A DNA stretch of 64,000 bases from Lineus longissimus. Its lineage: Eukaryota; Nemertea; Pilidiophora; Heteronemertea; Lineidae. The stretch spans positions 4,898,001-4,962,000 of the forward strand of contig NC_088314.1 of assembly GCF_910592395.1 (NCBI RefSeq), written 5' to 3'. This document shows positions 13,021 through 24,201 of the stretch, in pieces (position 1 is the first letter of the stretch; every line of letters starts with the position of its first letter). The position numbers and the translations under genes are program-made. The notes below the pieces were generated by a model. That model was not told the DNA's origin. It was given only the letters and a program-made list of their open reading frames with translations, and searched no databases.

Positions 13021-14423
13021 TCGAAGGGAACTTTACAATGCGCGTCCTTGGGGTAACAAAGCCGTAGACTAACTCGTCCTTCCTTACTTATTAGGACTGT
13101 CGTTAACAGAAATTTGACGTTTAGTGTCCGAGTAAATGCTGTTCCGTTCTACATTCGACGACCTCCCGATCGGAAGCCCCGCTGAGCAGCCTAATCACGT
13201 AATCGTAAACTGGTAAAAGTTACATGAAGTGTAAATACATGTAGTTTGGTTTGATCACAGAAAGGGAAAAACGAAGACAAACACGAAATAAAATATCCTC
13301 TGCTTAAACGGAGCGGATGATTGCGGCGATCGTTCACTACGAACCTCTGAAGATGGCGTTGAAGTCTCGGGGCGACAAGCAACATTCAGCCAGCGACAAA
13401 GACAAGGTTATCCATACATTGTGGTAATTGATGCATCCAGTCCTCATGGGGTACTGCGTCTTTCGCCCTTCTATGATATGGAAGAAATATGGAGGAGTAG
13501 ACGGACTTATACCAGTGATACTGATATTAAGCTAGCATGCGGCGTTGTATTACTACACGAATTTGTTTGTACTGCTGTGTCAATCCACAAAATGCCTTCA
13601 GTATCGGTCAATCATTGCACATTAAGTCAATGCCAGCAAGAATACTTTATCATAATAGTAAGCATTTCACGCAAGGCAAACAAAGGTTGTTGATAAAATA
13701 TGCCTGCCAGTTTTTTTTCACAACATGAGTTCTGACGAAGAGGTTCGATCACGGACCTGCATACATGTGTACCTGTATTTAAGTGTCCGTGGTTGAATGA
13801 ATTATTAGTGAGAAAACACTAAATACTGTATCCCCAATAAGGTGAGTCGTGGACTTAGGCATACGCGCTGCACATGATATCATAATAGACATCTCCATTC
13901 GTCAATTAATCCAATCATTTCGCCACTGTATCCTTGGTCAACAAATCGAATATTGAAACCCACGAAAACTCGTGCTTCCGAGAAAGATGGTAGACAAAAG
14001 AATTTTTCGACACCGCTATGTTCGAAATGGTTTTCTCAAAACTCAACTTTCGACTCTGCATCCAAGGTACAATACGGTGCGGGTACGGCAGAGAAACTCC
14101 GCAATTTTCGATTGGAAATCTACTCCTTTTAGGAAGAACATAATTTTAATACCACTGCTTAGTCCTTTATGGTAGCACATTGTAGAAAGTGACTTTTTAA
14201 TCAGATAAGCAGGATGTATTACACCATGCGAACTGATTAATCTTGAATGGTAGCGGATTATTGATTGTGATATCTTGTCACTTGTAGTGCAAGTGACTCG
14301 GCTTGGTGAATTGCGGTAGGTTTTCGTTTGGGTGAAGGACTAACAGCTGCACCCTGTACAGTCCAGCTCATAGATACCATCCTGAGCAAGTTAAAAGAAA
14401 TATTTCATCATCAAACATAATAT
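13021..14423. other. Intergenic interval between CNBD2 and creatine kinase
   Basis: It should contain the CNBD2 promoter (near 13.0-13.3 kb) and the far 3' flank of the creatine kinase gene. I see no coding segment. Confidence 0.5.
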
Positions 14424-14429
14424 TTTATT
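14424..14429 (-). promoter_or_regulatory. Polyadenylation signal AATAAA, creatine kinase
   Basis: AATAAA on the minus strand about 300 nt after the creatine kinase stop codon; it would give a short 3' UTR. Confidence 0.5.
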
Positions 14430-14729
14430 ACCTGATTTCTCACAAAATAGTTCTTGCATAAGTTGAAAGCAATAACAAATGGATTGAAAGGTGAGTTAGA
14501 TTGGGCTCTACTGAATTTTGTCACTCAAAGCTCGAAATAAGCCATCGGCCAAAAGTCTAAAACTATTTGTCCCCAGAGGTCAACAAAAGGAAATCATTCT
14601 TTCTGTTGGTGTTGCCAGGCTGTTGGTAAAGTCACATCCTTTGAAAGCATTTAATTTTAGTTGATAATGAAGAGAACATGCAAACGATTAGTAATGTCAA
14701 ATGACGGCAAGCAAAATGTTTTTCTCCTT

Positions 14730-17700
14730 TTAAGCTTCCTCCGCCCCTGCGACTGTCTCGTCTTCTGGCATCAGATCATCGACACTCTCTCCAGCCATCA
14801 GGCGTTTCTCCATCTGGATGAGGAGTCCCACACCATCAACAACCATCTGAACTTGTTGTACCTCAGAGCTGCCTAGGCGATCTAAGTTTGATATATCAAA
14901 AGTGCCATCTGTTGACGCTGTGTCAACGCCACCTGTACCACGCTTCTGGAGACGAAGTGCTGCAAGGATTTTGTCAAATCTTGAATCTGCGCTGATCTTC
15001 GGAAGCTTGACATGAACACCGGCGCGCAATCCTGTTCCCAGGTTGCTCGGACAAGTGAGGATGTAGCCAAGGTGTTCACTCCACATGAACTGGTAACCTT
15101 CTCCTTTGATAGAATCCTCTACTTTCTTTAGACCGTCACAGAAACGATTGAAGACATTCTTTATGTTGCCACCTTTCTCCATGGAAATGACCCGCAAATG
15201 GTCCTCCTCGTTAATCCACACCAAAAAGTTCTTGTTCTCGTTGTGCCAGATTCCACGAGCGTCAGGCCAATCTCTTGCCATCCCAGCACAGGTCAGGAGC
15301 GGAGACACTGGTTTGTCGAAGAGGAAGTGGTCATCTATGAGCTGTTCCTGCTCCGCATCCGTCATCTTGTTCAGCGGGTAGTACTTGCCTTTGAGTGGCC
15401 CGTCTAGAGCTGATAAAGCTACTACGGAGATTCTCTCAACTTCCCGGCGCTCAAATCTGTTGCAGATTGGTGGGAGGGCAAACCCTCTTATACTTCGTCC
15501 AGTCCGGACACGAGAAGATAGCACAAATTCTTCATCCAATTCACCTCCCTTTAGATGTGAAGGGTCAAGGTCGGTGCAGTGGACCTTATCAGGGGTGTAA
15601 CCGTTATGTCGTCTCTCAATTACTGGGTCAAAAATCTCTGCAAATTTGGAATAGCTGTCTTCATCTCCAGCTACGAGGCCTACGGTGAAGATGAACGGGT
15701 GCCCTGGGTTGTCTACACCTGTTTGGATGCAGTCGTAGATCACACAGCCCTTGTTGGTCATACGACTCTCAATACGATTGAAGATGTTTTTTGTGAGACA
15801 CTTGGCCATCCAGTTACTGTGCTTGGACAGATCAGGGTAGTTGCTGTTCATCAGAGGAGCGCGCTTGTCGATTGCCCATGGTTCCCTCATAGCAGCTACT
15901 TTTGGAAGATGCTTGGCAATAAGTTTCTGGATGTCGCCACCCTTTTCTAGTTCTTTTTCCATCTTGATCAGTAACTTTACACCGTTAACAACCATCTGGA
16001 CTTGGGCTACCTCAGACGAACCCAAGCGGTCAAGGTTCGAGATGTCAAAGACTCCACCCTCCGCTGCAGTATCAACGCCTCCTGTGCCCCTCTTCTGAAG
16101 CCGCAACCCCAGCAAGATGTCTTCAAATCTGCTGTGTTTGGCCATGTGTGGTAGCTTGACATGAACACCAGCACGGAGTCCAGTCCCGAGGTTCGACGGA
16201 CATGTCAAAATGAATCCGAGATGTTCATTCCACATGAACTCCTTGCCATGACTGTTGATGCCATCTTCAAAGCTCTTAAGCCCTTCGCAGAATCGCTTAA
16301 AAACTGTTTTCATTTTGCCTCCTAGCTCCATTGAGATCACTCTTGCGTGATCCTCCTCGTTAATCCACACCAAAAAGTTCTTGTTCTCGTTGTGCCAGAT
16401 TCCACGAGCGTCAGGCCAATCTCTTGCCATCCCAGCACATGTCAGAAGCGGAGACACTGGTTTGTCGAAGAGGAAATGGTCATCTATAAGCTGTTGCTGT
16501 TCTGCATCTGTCATCTTTGACAGTGGGTAGTACGTCCCTTTTAATGGACCAGATAGTGTGGACAGCGCTTCTCGTAGAATTCTTTCAACCTCTCTTCTCT
16601 CGCCTCTGGTGTTGTGTGGTGGGAGACTGTAACCACGGATACTGCGACCGGTTCGGACACGACAGGACAAGACGTAATTACTATCGAGATCGTCTCCTCC
16701 TTCCAGATTTTTGAAATCGAGATCAGTCTTGTGGAGGGCGGACTTCTGATACCCATTGTGACGTTTCTCGATTATGGGGTCCAAAAGGTCAGCGAATACC
16801 TCATAGGTCTCCTCATCCCCAGCCACACAACCTAAAATTACAGCAATAGCTTTGATGTCATACTTCTTGTTTTAGTGACAACTATGTTACGGAGCTACTA
16901 TGTTACGTTCTGACAAAGATTTACAGTTAATTATTCCACCAAGGGCAAGTCTTGTTATTTGTATGATTGATTTTTGAACAATGATAAAAGAACACCAACT
17001 CACCAACAGTGAAGATGAACGGATGTCCAGGGTTGTCGACACCAGTCTGGATCACTTTATCAAAGGTGAAACCGCTTGAGGTCTCTTTATTCTTTAACTT
17101 GTGATAAATAGCTGGAGTGAGACACTTGGCCATCCAGTTGTTGTGCTTGGTCAGGTCTGGGTAGCTCTCTTCAGGTCGCCTAACGTAGCCTTGGCAGGGA
17201 ACAAGATGGTCGATATTCTCCCCTGAAATGTTCAAGGCAATGAAATTTGATTTGTTGTTTATTGTTCATTATACGTTTGAAATTGTGATGTGAAGTAGTG
17301 TCCTGTCATTCGAATCAATCATGACGATATCCATCTACGCACAACTTACCCTTTTCTAGTGCTTTTTCCATCTGGACCATCAGTTCTACACCAACGATGA
17401 CAAGCTGCACCAATTCGACCTCTGATTTACCAAGCCGATCCAAATTGGAAATATCAAACACCCCGTCAGTGGCCTCAGTGTCAACACCCCCGGTTCCTCT
17501 CTTCTGAAGATGAAGACGTTCTAGAATTGCCTCGAAGCGTGAATCCTTGCAGAGATTAGGACAGCTAAGATGGACGCCAGCCCTGAGACCAGTGCCGAGG
17601 TTACTAGGGCAGGTCAGAATATACCCAAGGTGTTTGTTCCACTGAAACTCAAAGCCCTGGTCTTTGATTGCTGTCTCGATCATACCGATGCCATCGCAGA

Positions 17701-20700
17701 ATCTCTGGAACACTCCCCTCATGTTTCCTCCTTTCTCCATGGAGATGAAACGACTGTGGTCCTCCTCATTTACCCAGACTAAAAAGTTCTTGTCATCGTT
17801 GTGCCAGATTCCACGAGCGTCAGGCCAGTCTCGTGCCATCCCAGCACATGTCAGAAGTGGAGATACAGGCTTATCAAACAGAAAATGTTCATCAATGAGC
17901 TTCTCTTGTTCTTCATCAGTCATCTTGTTCAAAGGGTAATACTTCCCTAGGAGAAAAAAAATTGATTCTGTAGTTTACATCGTGCTTTACGAACGACAAT
18001 GTCACAACCACAGTCCTGATTATGCAGGCACTAATGAGATGCTCTACATTTCATCAGCTACAGACGATTACTGCGAAGAGGTTGTCCAACAGATGTATTC
18101 TATGAGTGACTAAGACACACGATCTCTTCGGCATGCTGAGACAACAAGATAATGAACATTTCATTATTAGATTAATGAATCCCGCTACTGCAGGGCACAA
18201 ACTAAACGGGGAACGTATGCAAACTGGTTTTCGTATGGTCCGTCGTATTTCATTAATTACCTCGGAATTTTCCAGAAAATGTGTCAAGAGCCTTTATCAG
18301 GATCTGCTCCACATCTCTTCTTTCTGCACAACTACAATGGGGAGGCAGCGAGTAGCCCCGGATACTGCGACCTGTCCGCACACGGCAGGACCAGACATAT
18401 TTAGGATCCAGACCTTCACCGCCAGTCAGTTTGTTGAAGTCTAAATCGGTAGGGTGCAGTGCGTCTTTCGCGTATCCATTGTGACGGTGGTAGATCACCT
18501 CATCAAACAGAGCGGATAATGTTTCGTAGGATTCTTCGTCTCCAGCCACACAGCCTGAAATAATAAAAATGTCATGCCTACTTCTTGAGGGCTGAATTGC
18601 GAGATGCAGCCTTTGTATCCTTTGAAAATTTTAATCAGGACAGAATCATTTAAAAATCTTTTTCTCAGGATGCTGAACAAACACTAGCCCCTGACCCGAT
18701 CTTGCTTTGATCTATAAGAGTCCTAGACTCTATAGAATAAGCTCCATAGTGGCATCATCACCAAGAAACACACAGACGGGAATCAAAATTGTGATTGTGC
18801 CAAACCCACTGCAAGGCATTGATATTAGAACGTCAAACTGATCCAAAATACCAGTACTGGCCTCCAAGACCCTGAATCTAAAACTTACCAACAGTAAATA
18901 TGAATGGGTGACCTGGGTTGTCCACCCCAGTCTGAATAGCCTTGTCCATGGTGAAACCACTTGCAGTTTTCTTGTCCTTCAGTTCGTCATAAATCTTCAT
19001 GTTCAGACACTTGCTCATCCAGTTATTATGATGGGTAAGGTCGGGAAAATTACCAAGCCTGCAACTTGCGATTGATCATAGACATTAAAGCAATGACCGA
19101 GTAATGCTTTTAGGATTCTGTTCAGAATACTGTAATTGTCCTCACTATCCCGCAGCACAGTAGCGACAGTCTATACTGGTAGTTGTACAAGACTCAGTCC
19201 TGGGGCTACAGTTCCCTCAGCGAGTTGCTGCACATAATGTCGGTCACTAACACGATCAATTTGACCCGTTCATGCGTTTAGACCTCTTTTAAGGGTCATG
19301 CCATGATGTCAGGTTCCCTATTATAAAATGAACCCGGTCTTCAGATTCTAAATACATACCCAGCAATTGGTACACTCCCTTCCTCTCTGACACTATCATT
19401 ATGGGAGGACACCAGAACAGTTGGAGGAACATTCGGTTTTCTAGGCACATCACACCCACAGTCCTTGTCAGATGAGCTGGAAGACAAGACCATGTTAAGA
19501 GCAATCCTGCAAAACATAAACTAGGTAATTTGAAAAGCTTAAATATTAAACTAGTTCCAACAATATGTTAAAGGGACAATATAGGCAGCAGCTAGGCAGG
19601 CAAGATAAAGTTACACAAATCCAATAGGGTCCTTCAAATCTCACAGTAGGCCGAAATGATTCACGCTTTCAAGCCTGACATGACAAAGGGCCCTTACTGT
19701 GTAGACTAGTCACTTGAAGTTGGCCAAATTAGCCCCTCTCCTGCTGCCTTTAGTCCCCCTTTAAGCACACATTCTACTGGAGGCGCTTTCAGCTAAGGTC
19801 CTCAGTCAATATAAGGGAGAACTTAGCTGGGGAACAGCTTGTTCTATGAGGCCAGAAAGGCCAAGAAAGGAGGAGGCATGGTCTAAACGTGGACAAACGA
19901 TGGTCGTGTCGACGTGGAGACCTATTTCATCAAGTCGCACAAATAGCAATATACCAAGATGACGACAACGGAGACGACCCGAGAAACGCACAAAACACAC
20001 TTCTGAGGTGCATGTTGCTAGTAGTGCTAGCAGCTTCGTCAAACCTGGACATCGCCCTCGTTTGAGAGCACCGAGCCGAAACCAAAACGGGCGGCCACCA
20101 TCCGCCAGCACTGGCCAGCCGTTCTCGACCACCAACTGCGAAGGCGGAGATGCCGGAGAAGCATAAAACAGGAAAACCGCAGCCGACGCCAACATTCAAC
20201 AAATCGGTGACGGACGAGCCTCGAAATTCACCAAAGGATAAACCTGGTAAGACATCGGCTGATCCTTTATAAACAATGACCCAGTCGCACTTGAATTCAG
20301 AAGTTCAGTTAAGCCAACATGTGAGCATGTGTGATAGCCTTCTATCATCATTCTGAGACATCAGAGTTAATCGGTCCATTACCTCCCCTTGGTGTATTGG
20401 GAGTCCGGGTCGGCGGAGTGGATGGCTTGAGGGTCAAGATGTCTATTACATGCATCTCCCTGACATTGTGAACTCTACTCCATAACTTTTTGATAAACTA
20501 TCATCTCCATGACATTGTGAACTTACTCCATAACTGTAGTTTGTTTTCTTGAATACTGTTTCTTGATTACGAACTGTATAAATGATACTAAAGACGACAT
20601 TATCCTCATAGTAATAGGAGGACTACGCCTTGTGAAATTATTCCGGAATTTTTTCTGCTTCGAACTTTTTACTCCAAGAAGTCCAAGGTTTAAAGTTCTT

Positions 20701-22013
20701 CCAGTCATTTGAAAAAAAATTTCAAACATCAACACTTTATCTCCGAATGCCTTTCCCAGGTTGACCACTTGGACCTTCAAATCGATTGCATTATTTTCCC
20801 ATCTATTTTAAACATCGATAATGAACGATCTGAAAATGTGCCGCAGTGCAGTGGGTTATCGATAAGTCAAAGTTCCATGAGGTATGGAACAAGTGTCAAA
20901 GCTTGATTCTTCTTCTTCTAAATCTTCTTATACATGTTTTTCTTTCTCAAAATTCGTCGACCCGAGAGAGAATATAAATATCGGTTTGATAATATTATCG
21001 ATACTATCTTACCATTGTAACCTCACGGAAAATCCTTTTAATTTGAAGACACCGAAGGCAATAAATGGGCACTGCTTTAGTTCCCCGAACTTACCGTAAT
21101 GGGTAATAAAGTTTTAAATCTTAAATGGGTGTGAATCTAATGTAGGCTATACAATTGTGGGACGCACAATAAGAGTACATTAATTCTTACAGGTCTATCG
21201 ATTAATCATTTTTTACTCTCAGACATGGCTATTGGTAAATTTAAATACCTTTTGAGAGCAAGTTTTTGTAAGAATCAGGCGGATTTCAAATACATGTATA
21301 TACATTATGAAACTTACCCCTTTCCTCCTGAGCCTTTTTTGCCCATGCAAACTGGAAGGAGCAACGAAACAAAACACAATACAGTGATGATGATGCTATA
21401 CATGTACTTTGCTATACTAGGCCTAATCTAATCATCATAATGAGTCATTCCAGCAGGACGTCATTTACGGTTTACTGACACACTGTCATTCTCTTTCCAT
21501 CTCCTGCAATGGGATGTGGGATAATCCATTCCAAGGCCGTTGCCGGTGTAACATCTGTGGTTGTTCCCCATGTTTCAGTGTTTCCAAACAATAGGCAGCT
21601 AGAGACCATGACTTTTCAATGGGGGGGATACACAGAAAAACTCATCAATCTATTTTTGAGCGTTCCCAAACAATGAGGGGAAACACTCAAAAACAGAAAC
21701 ACTCAAAAACATTACACCGGCGTTGGTCGTTTTAGCATTGGTCTTGATCTCGATCTCGAGTAGGACTGATTCTTCAGGCTCTCCCACCGGGCGGCCATCC
21801 AATACAATGTTACATCCATGCACGCTATGCATGTCATTTCTTGCATTTGCCATGTCATGCATTTTCAAATTTTTAGCCTAATTGTACTATACTAATTACT
21901 ATTGGCCTAGGCCTATTTATAGTTTGGGTCGAGTTCTATTTTTCCATTTACAAAAAAGGCCTACCAATTCTTTTTCCATGGATCTTCTTACCGTTTGAAG
22001 CCCCTGCACCCAT
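14730..22013 (-). CDS. Flagellar-type creatine kinase with three tandem kinase domains, 1214 aa
   Basis: Exons (minus): 21992-22013, 21318-21351, 20383-20442, 19360-19506, 18889-19058, 18261-18554, 17350-17946, 17004-17222, 14730-16831. All junctions are phase-consistent and sum to 3645 nt, close to the 1174 aa I recall for sea urchin sperm-tail creatine kinase. The N-terminus MGAGASN fits an N-myristoylation site, matching the lipid-anchored flagellar enzyme. Three phosphagen kinase domains follow (about residues 88-441, 442-820 and 821-1214). Each has the active-site motif [14 protein letters not shown] (creatine kinase form; arginine kinases differ), the loop VRTGRSIRG, the [19 protein letters not shown] block and the flexible loop RGTGGVDT. 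All three look catalytically complete. The enzyme transfers phosphate between ATP and creatine; the flagellar form shuttles energy along the sperm tail. Domain 3 and most of domain 2 share one 2.1-kb exon, while domain 1 is split. The three short 5' exons are less certain than the rest. Confidence 0.93.
19568..19764. mobile_element. MITE-like element with TTAA ends, in a creatine kinase intron
   Basis: The left end reads TTAAAGGGACAATATAGGCA and the reverse complement of the right end reads TTAAAGGGGGACTAAAGGCA, both then continuing GCAG. That makes imperfect inverted repeats of about 25 bp around a 197-bp element. TTAA occurs at both ends, as expected for a TTAA target duplication (piggyBac-like), though a TA-type target with TAAAGGG ends is also possible. 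It has no coding capacity. Confidence 0.55.
19846..20236 (+). other. GC-rich, coding-like stretch within a creatine kinase intron
   Basis: This block is clearly richer in GC than its surroundings. On the plus strand one frame starting [10 protein letters not shown] runs 107 codons with a single TGA at 19960-19962. Near 20135 another frame takes over with Lys/Pro-rich sequence ([16 protein letters not shown]), and the block ends at a good donor (gtaaga) after 20236. It could be a decayed retroelement or gene fragment, or a nested exon. I cannot name it. Confidence 0.25.
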
Positions 22014-23599
22014 TGCGAAAGCGATCTGAACAGTAACTGTCAACTGCTTCTATAAAAAAACTTTCTTTGTTCTAAAAAATTGGGAAAAATGATATTTGGT
22101 CAATTTGAAATTCGGCGGGCGAAAACTTTGCAGCCACGCCTCGCAACAACAATGAACAAAGCCCGTCGTGCGCACGAGTTTTTTGGTGACGTGACGCAAC
22201 CTCTGACATCATGAAACTTCACGACACAGTTAAAGGGCAAGTGCACCCGTGTGATGTTGCAGTTTCTTGTCATGCATGGCCACAATCCTTTTCTTTAATT
22301 TTCTACCAAAATCCACAAGTGCACATCTGAAAGAGATCATTTATTTCCGATTACTACCAGTACAAATTGAAGAGATGTATTTTGGTTAAAGATCGTTTTA
22401 TTAACATTTAGTATATTCTTACAATCATATATCCATTTCAACGACAGGCTACATTTGAATATACAAAGGATGAATCCACATTCATGCCGTCAATTTATGC
22501 GACAGGAGATAGTATCAAACAATAGGCCTACATGGCTCAAATAATTTTATAAGAATACCACCTACAATCCATATGACCTATCGAAAATATATGATATTTT
22601 CGTTCTGAAAATACTATCAAAATTATACTACAGGATTGCCACTTTCAGAAGTGAAAGTGCGGTCTAAGGCAATTTCAGTAGAAAACAACATTGCACATAC
22701 TTTTTCAAAATAGGGCTAAGACTCTATCTGAAAATAAAACACTCATCATTGTAAATGGTCCACTGACCACTTTCCACCAATGCTGTACTTCATTTAAGCA
22801 AAATGCAAGAGGAGGAGTAGGCGGGTGACCCTTGTATGTGAATACAACTACAGCTGGATGGGCAATAATGTAATACTATTCATCATGGGAGCAAATTAAG
22901 TGGACATTTAAGATCCCGAAAACTACTTTCGAACCCTTATGAAATTATAAAAGGGTCACACGGGCAATCACAGATTTCATCAATTCATCTTACCTATATA
23001 TTACAACAACAAGTAGCCTTTCACAGGTTTTGGAGGGGGAGAAGCTACATTTTATAGAAATCTCTGTATTTTCATGATATCAGAAACCAGGCGAACAAAA
23101 AAAGCTTTTCACTATAAGAATTGGCGTTGGGCCTACGCTTACACCAGGTTCGCTCCTAACGACTCTCCCATGCCTCATGCCTCATCCATTACTCAGAATT
23201 GGTCTAATAAGGACAAACTCACAACCAAAACGCAGGGATAAGATCACTTTAAGCGTTCGACAGACAACCCTGTCATTATAAAAAACAGTAATTAAGGACT
23301 ACTGTATTTGCATAAAATATGTTTCAAGCAGCAAATGAAGTAGAAAATACAGCAGCATCCGACCCTCAGGTTCATTTAGACTGAATCGGGGTCAAGGCCA
23401 TTGCCGGTTTTCTTTCATACATGGGCATTTAGCGTACTACGATTTGTCAAGCATAATCAGATCAAAAATTGCTTTGCTAAAGAAAGTAAAACTTCCATTG
23501 AGTTTCATAGTAACAAATCTAATCCTGGTTGAATCCTTGTCTATTTTCTCTAATATCTTATTGTCATCATCACTTCCGGGCTCTAGAGCTCTCACTTAC
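22014..23599. other. Creatine kinase upstream region
   Basis: It should contain the creatine kinase promoter. I see AT-rich sequence and no convincing gene. Confidence 0.4.
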
Positions 23600-23770
23600 T
23601 GCGTTAGAGTAAAAGTTTTGAGTTAGCGACGTCACAGGTTTTAGAGTTATCACACGGCGATCGTACAAAAAGGCAATAAATACCAGTCCAAAAAGAAAAA
23701 AGTCGTTGCAACAACTTTGCACGTCCAAACATCCATGCACATCACGTGTAGAAAATACCGATCTCGGCGG
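23600..23770 (-). other. Candidate orphan exon with a hydrophobic segment
   Basis: A 171-nt stretch is open in one frame, preceded by a strong acceptor (attttttttctag) and followed by a near-ideal donor (gtaagtgag). Its 57 residues start PPRSVFSTRD and include the hydrophobic run FFLFGLVFIAFLYDRR, which could be a membrane segment. I cannot connect it to a neighbour in phase, so it could be a chance open stretch. Confidence 0.25.
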
Positions 23771-24006
23771 CTAGAAAAAAAATCACACTTTGCCATTATT
23801 AGTCCATTTAGATCCACCTTAACTCGACGAGGCGGGTCAATCTTTACACATACATGCAACTAAGTACCAACTGGCATAAAACTTAAATGATACAAGCCCC
23901 CGGAAGCACTAGTAATGACATCATTCTATATGCTGCATTTGATTGATTCAAGCAATGAGAATTAGTGCCGTTTCATCGATTTAAACGGGCTATATTTTAC
24001 ACTCAC

Positions 24007-24201
24007 TATCATGTTTTGGGTTGGCGGCAACACCCTTGGCTGCTCTGATGTGAATATATTGTCTTAATATATATATTGTGTCTTTTATCTCCACATCAGA
24101 AAAGAAAAAGGGCTTTAGGGGATTGTACCCAACAGATAACACTTACACACACAAGACATTATAGCCCATGCTTCGTCCCCACTGATTACGATATCAGACA
24201 T
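24007..24201 (-). other. Candidate first exon overlapping the 3' end of the cupin-like CDS
   Basis: An ATG at 24199-24201, inside the last codons of the cupin-like CDS but in another frame, opens 18 codons (MSDIVISGDEAWAIMSC and on) and ends at a gtaagtg donor after 24147. A 36-nt segment at 24007-24042, ending in a gtgagt donor, could follow in phase. This may be an overlapping minor gene, an alternative C-terminus of the cupin-like protein, or chance. Confidence 0.25.

Noticed and set aside
14882-18444. Numerous plus-strand and off-frame open frames over creatine kinase
   Set aside because: They are antisense or shifted shadows of the conserved kinase exons.
20523-20780. 85-codon minus-strand frame ending at a splice donor, as an extra creatine kinase exon
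   Set aside because: The flanking creatine kinase exons already join in phase without it, and no good acceptor precedes it.
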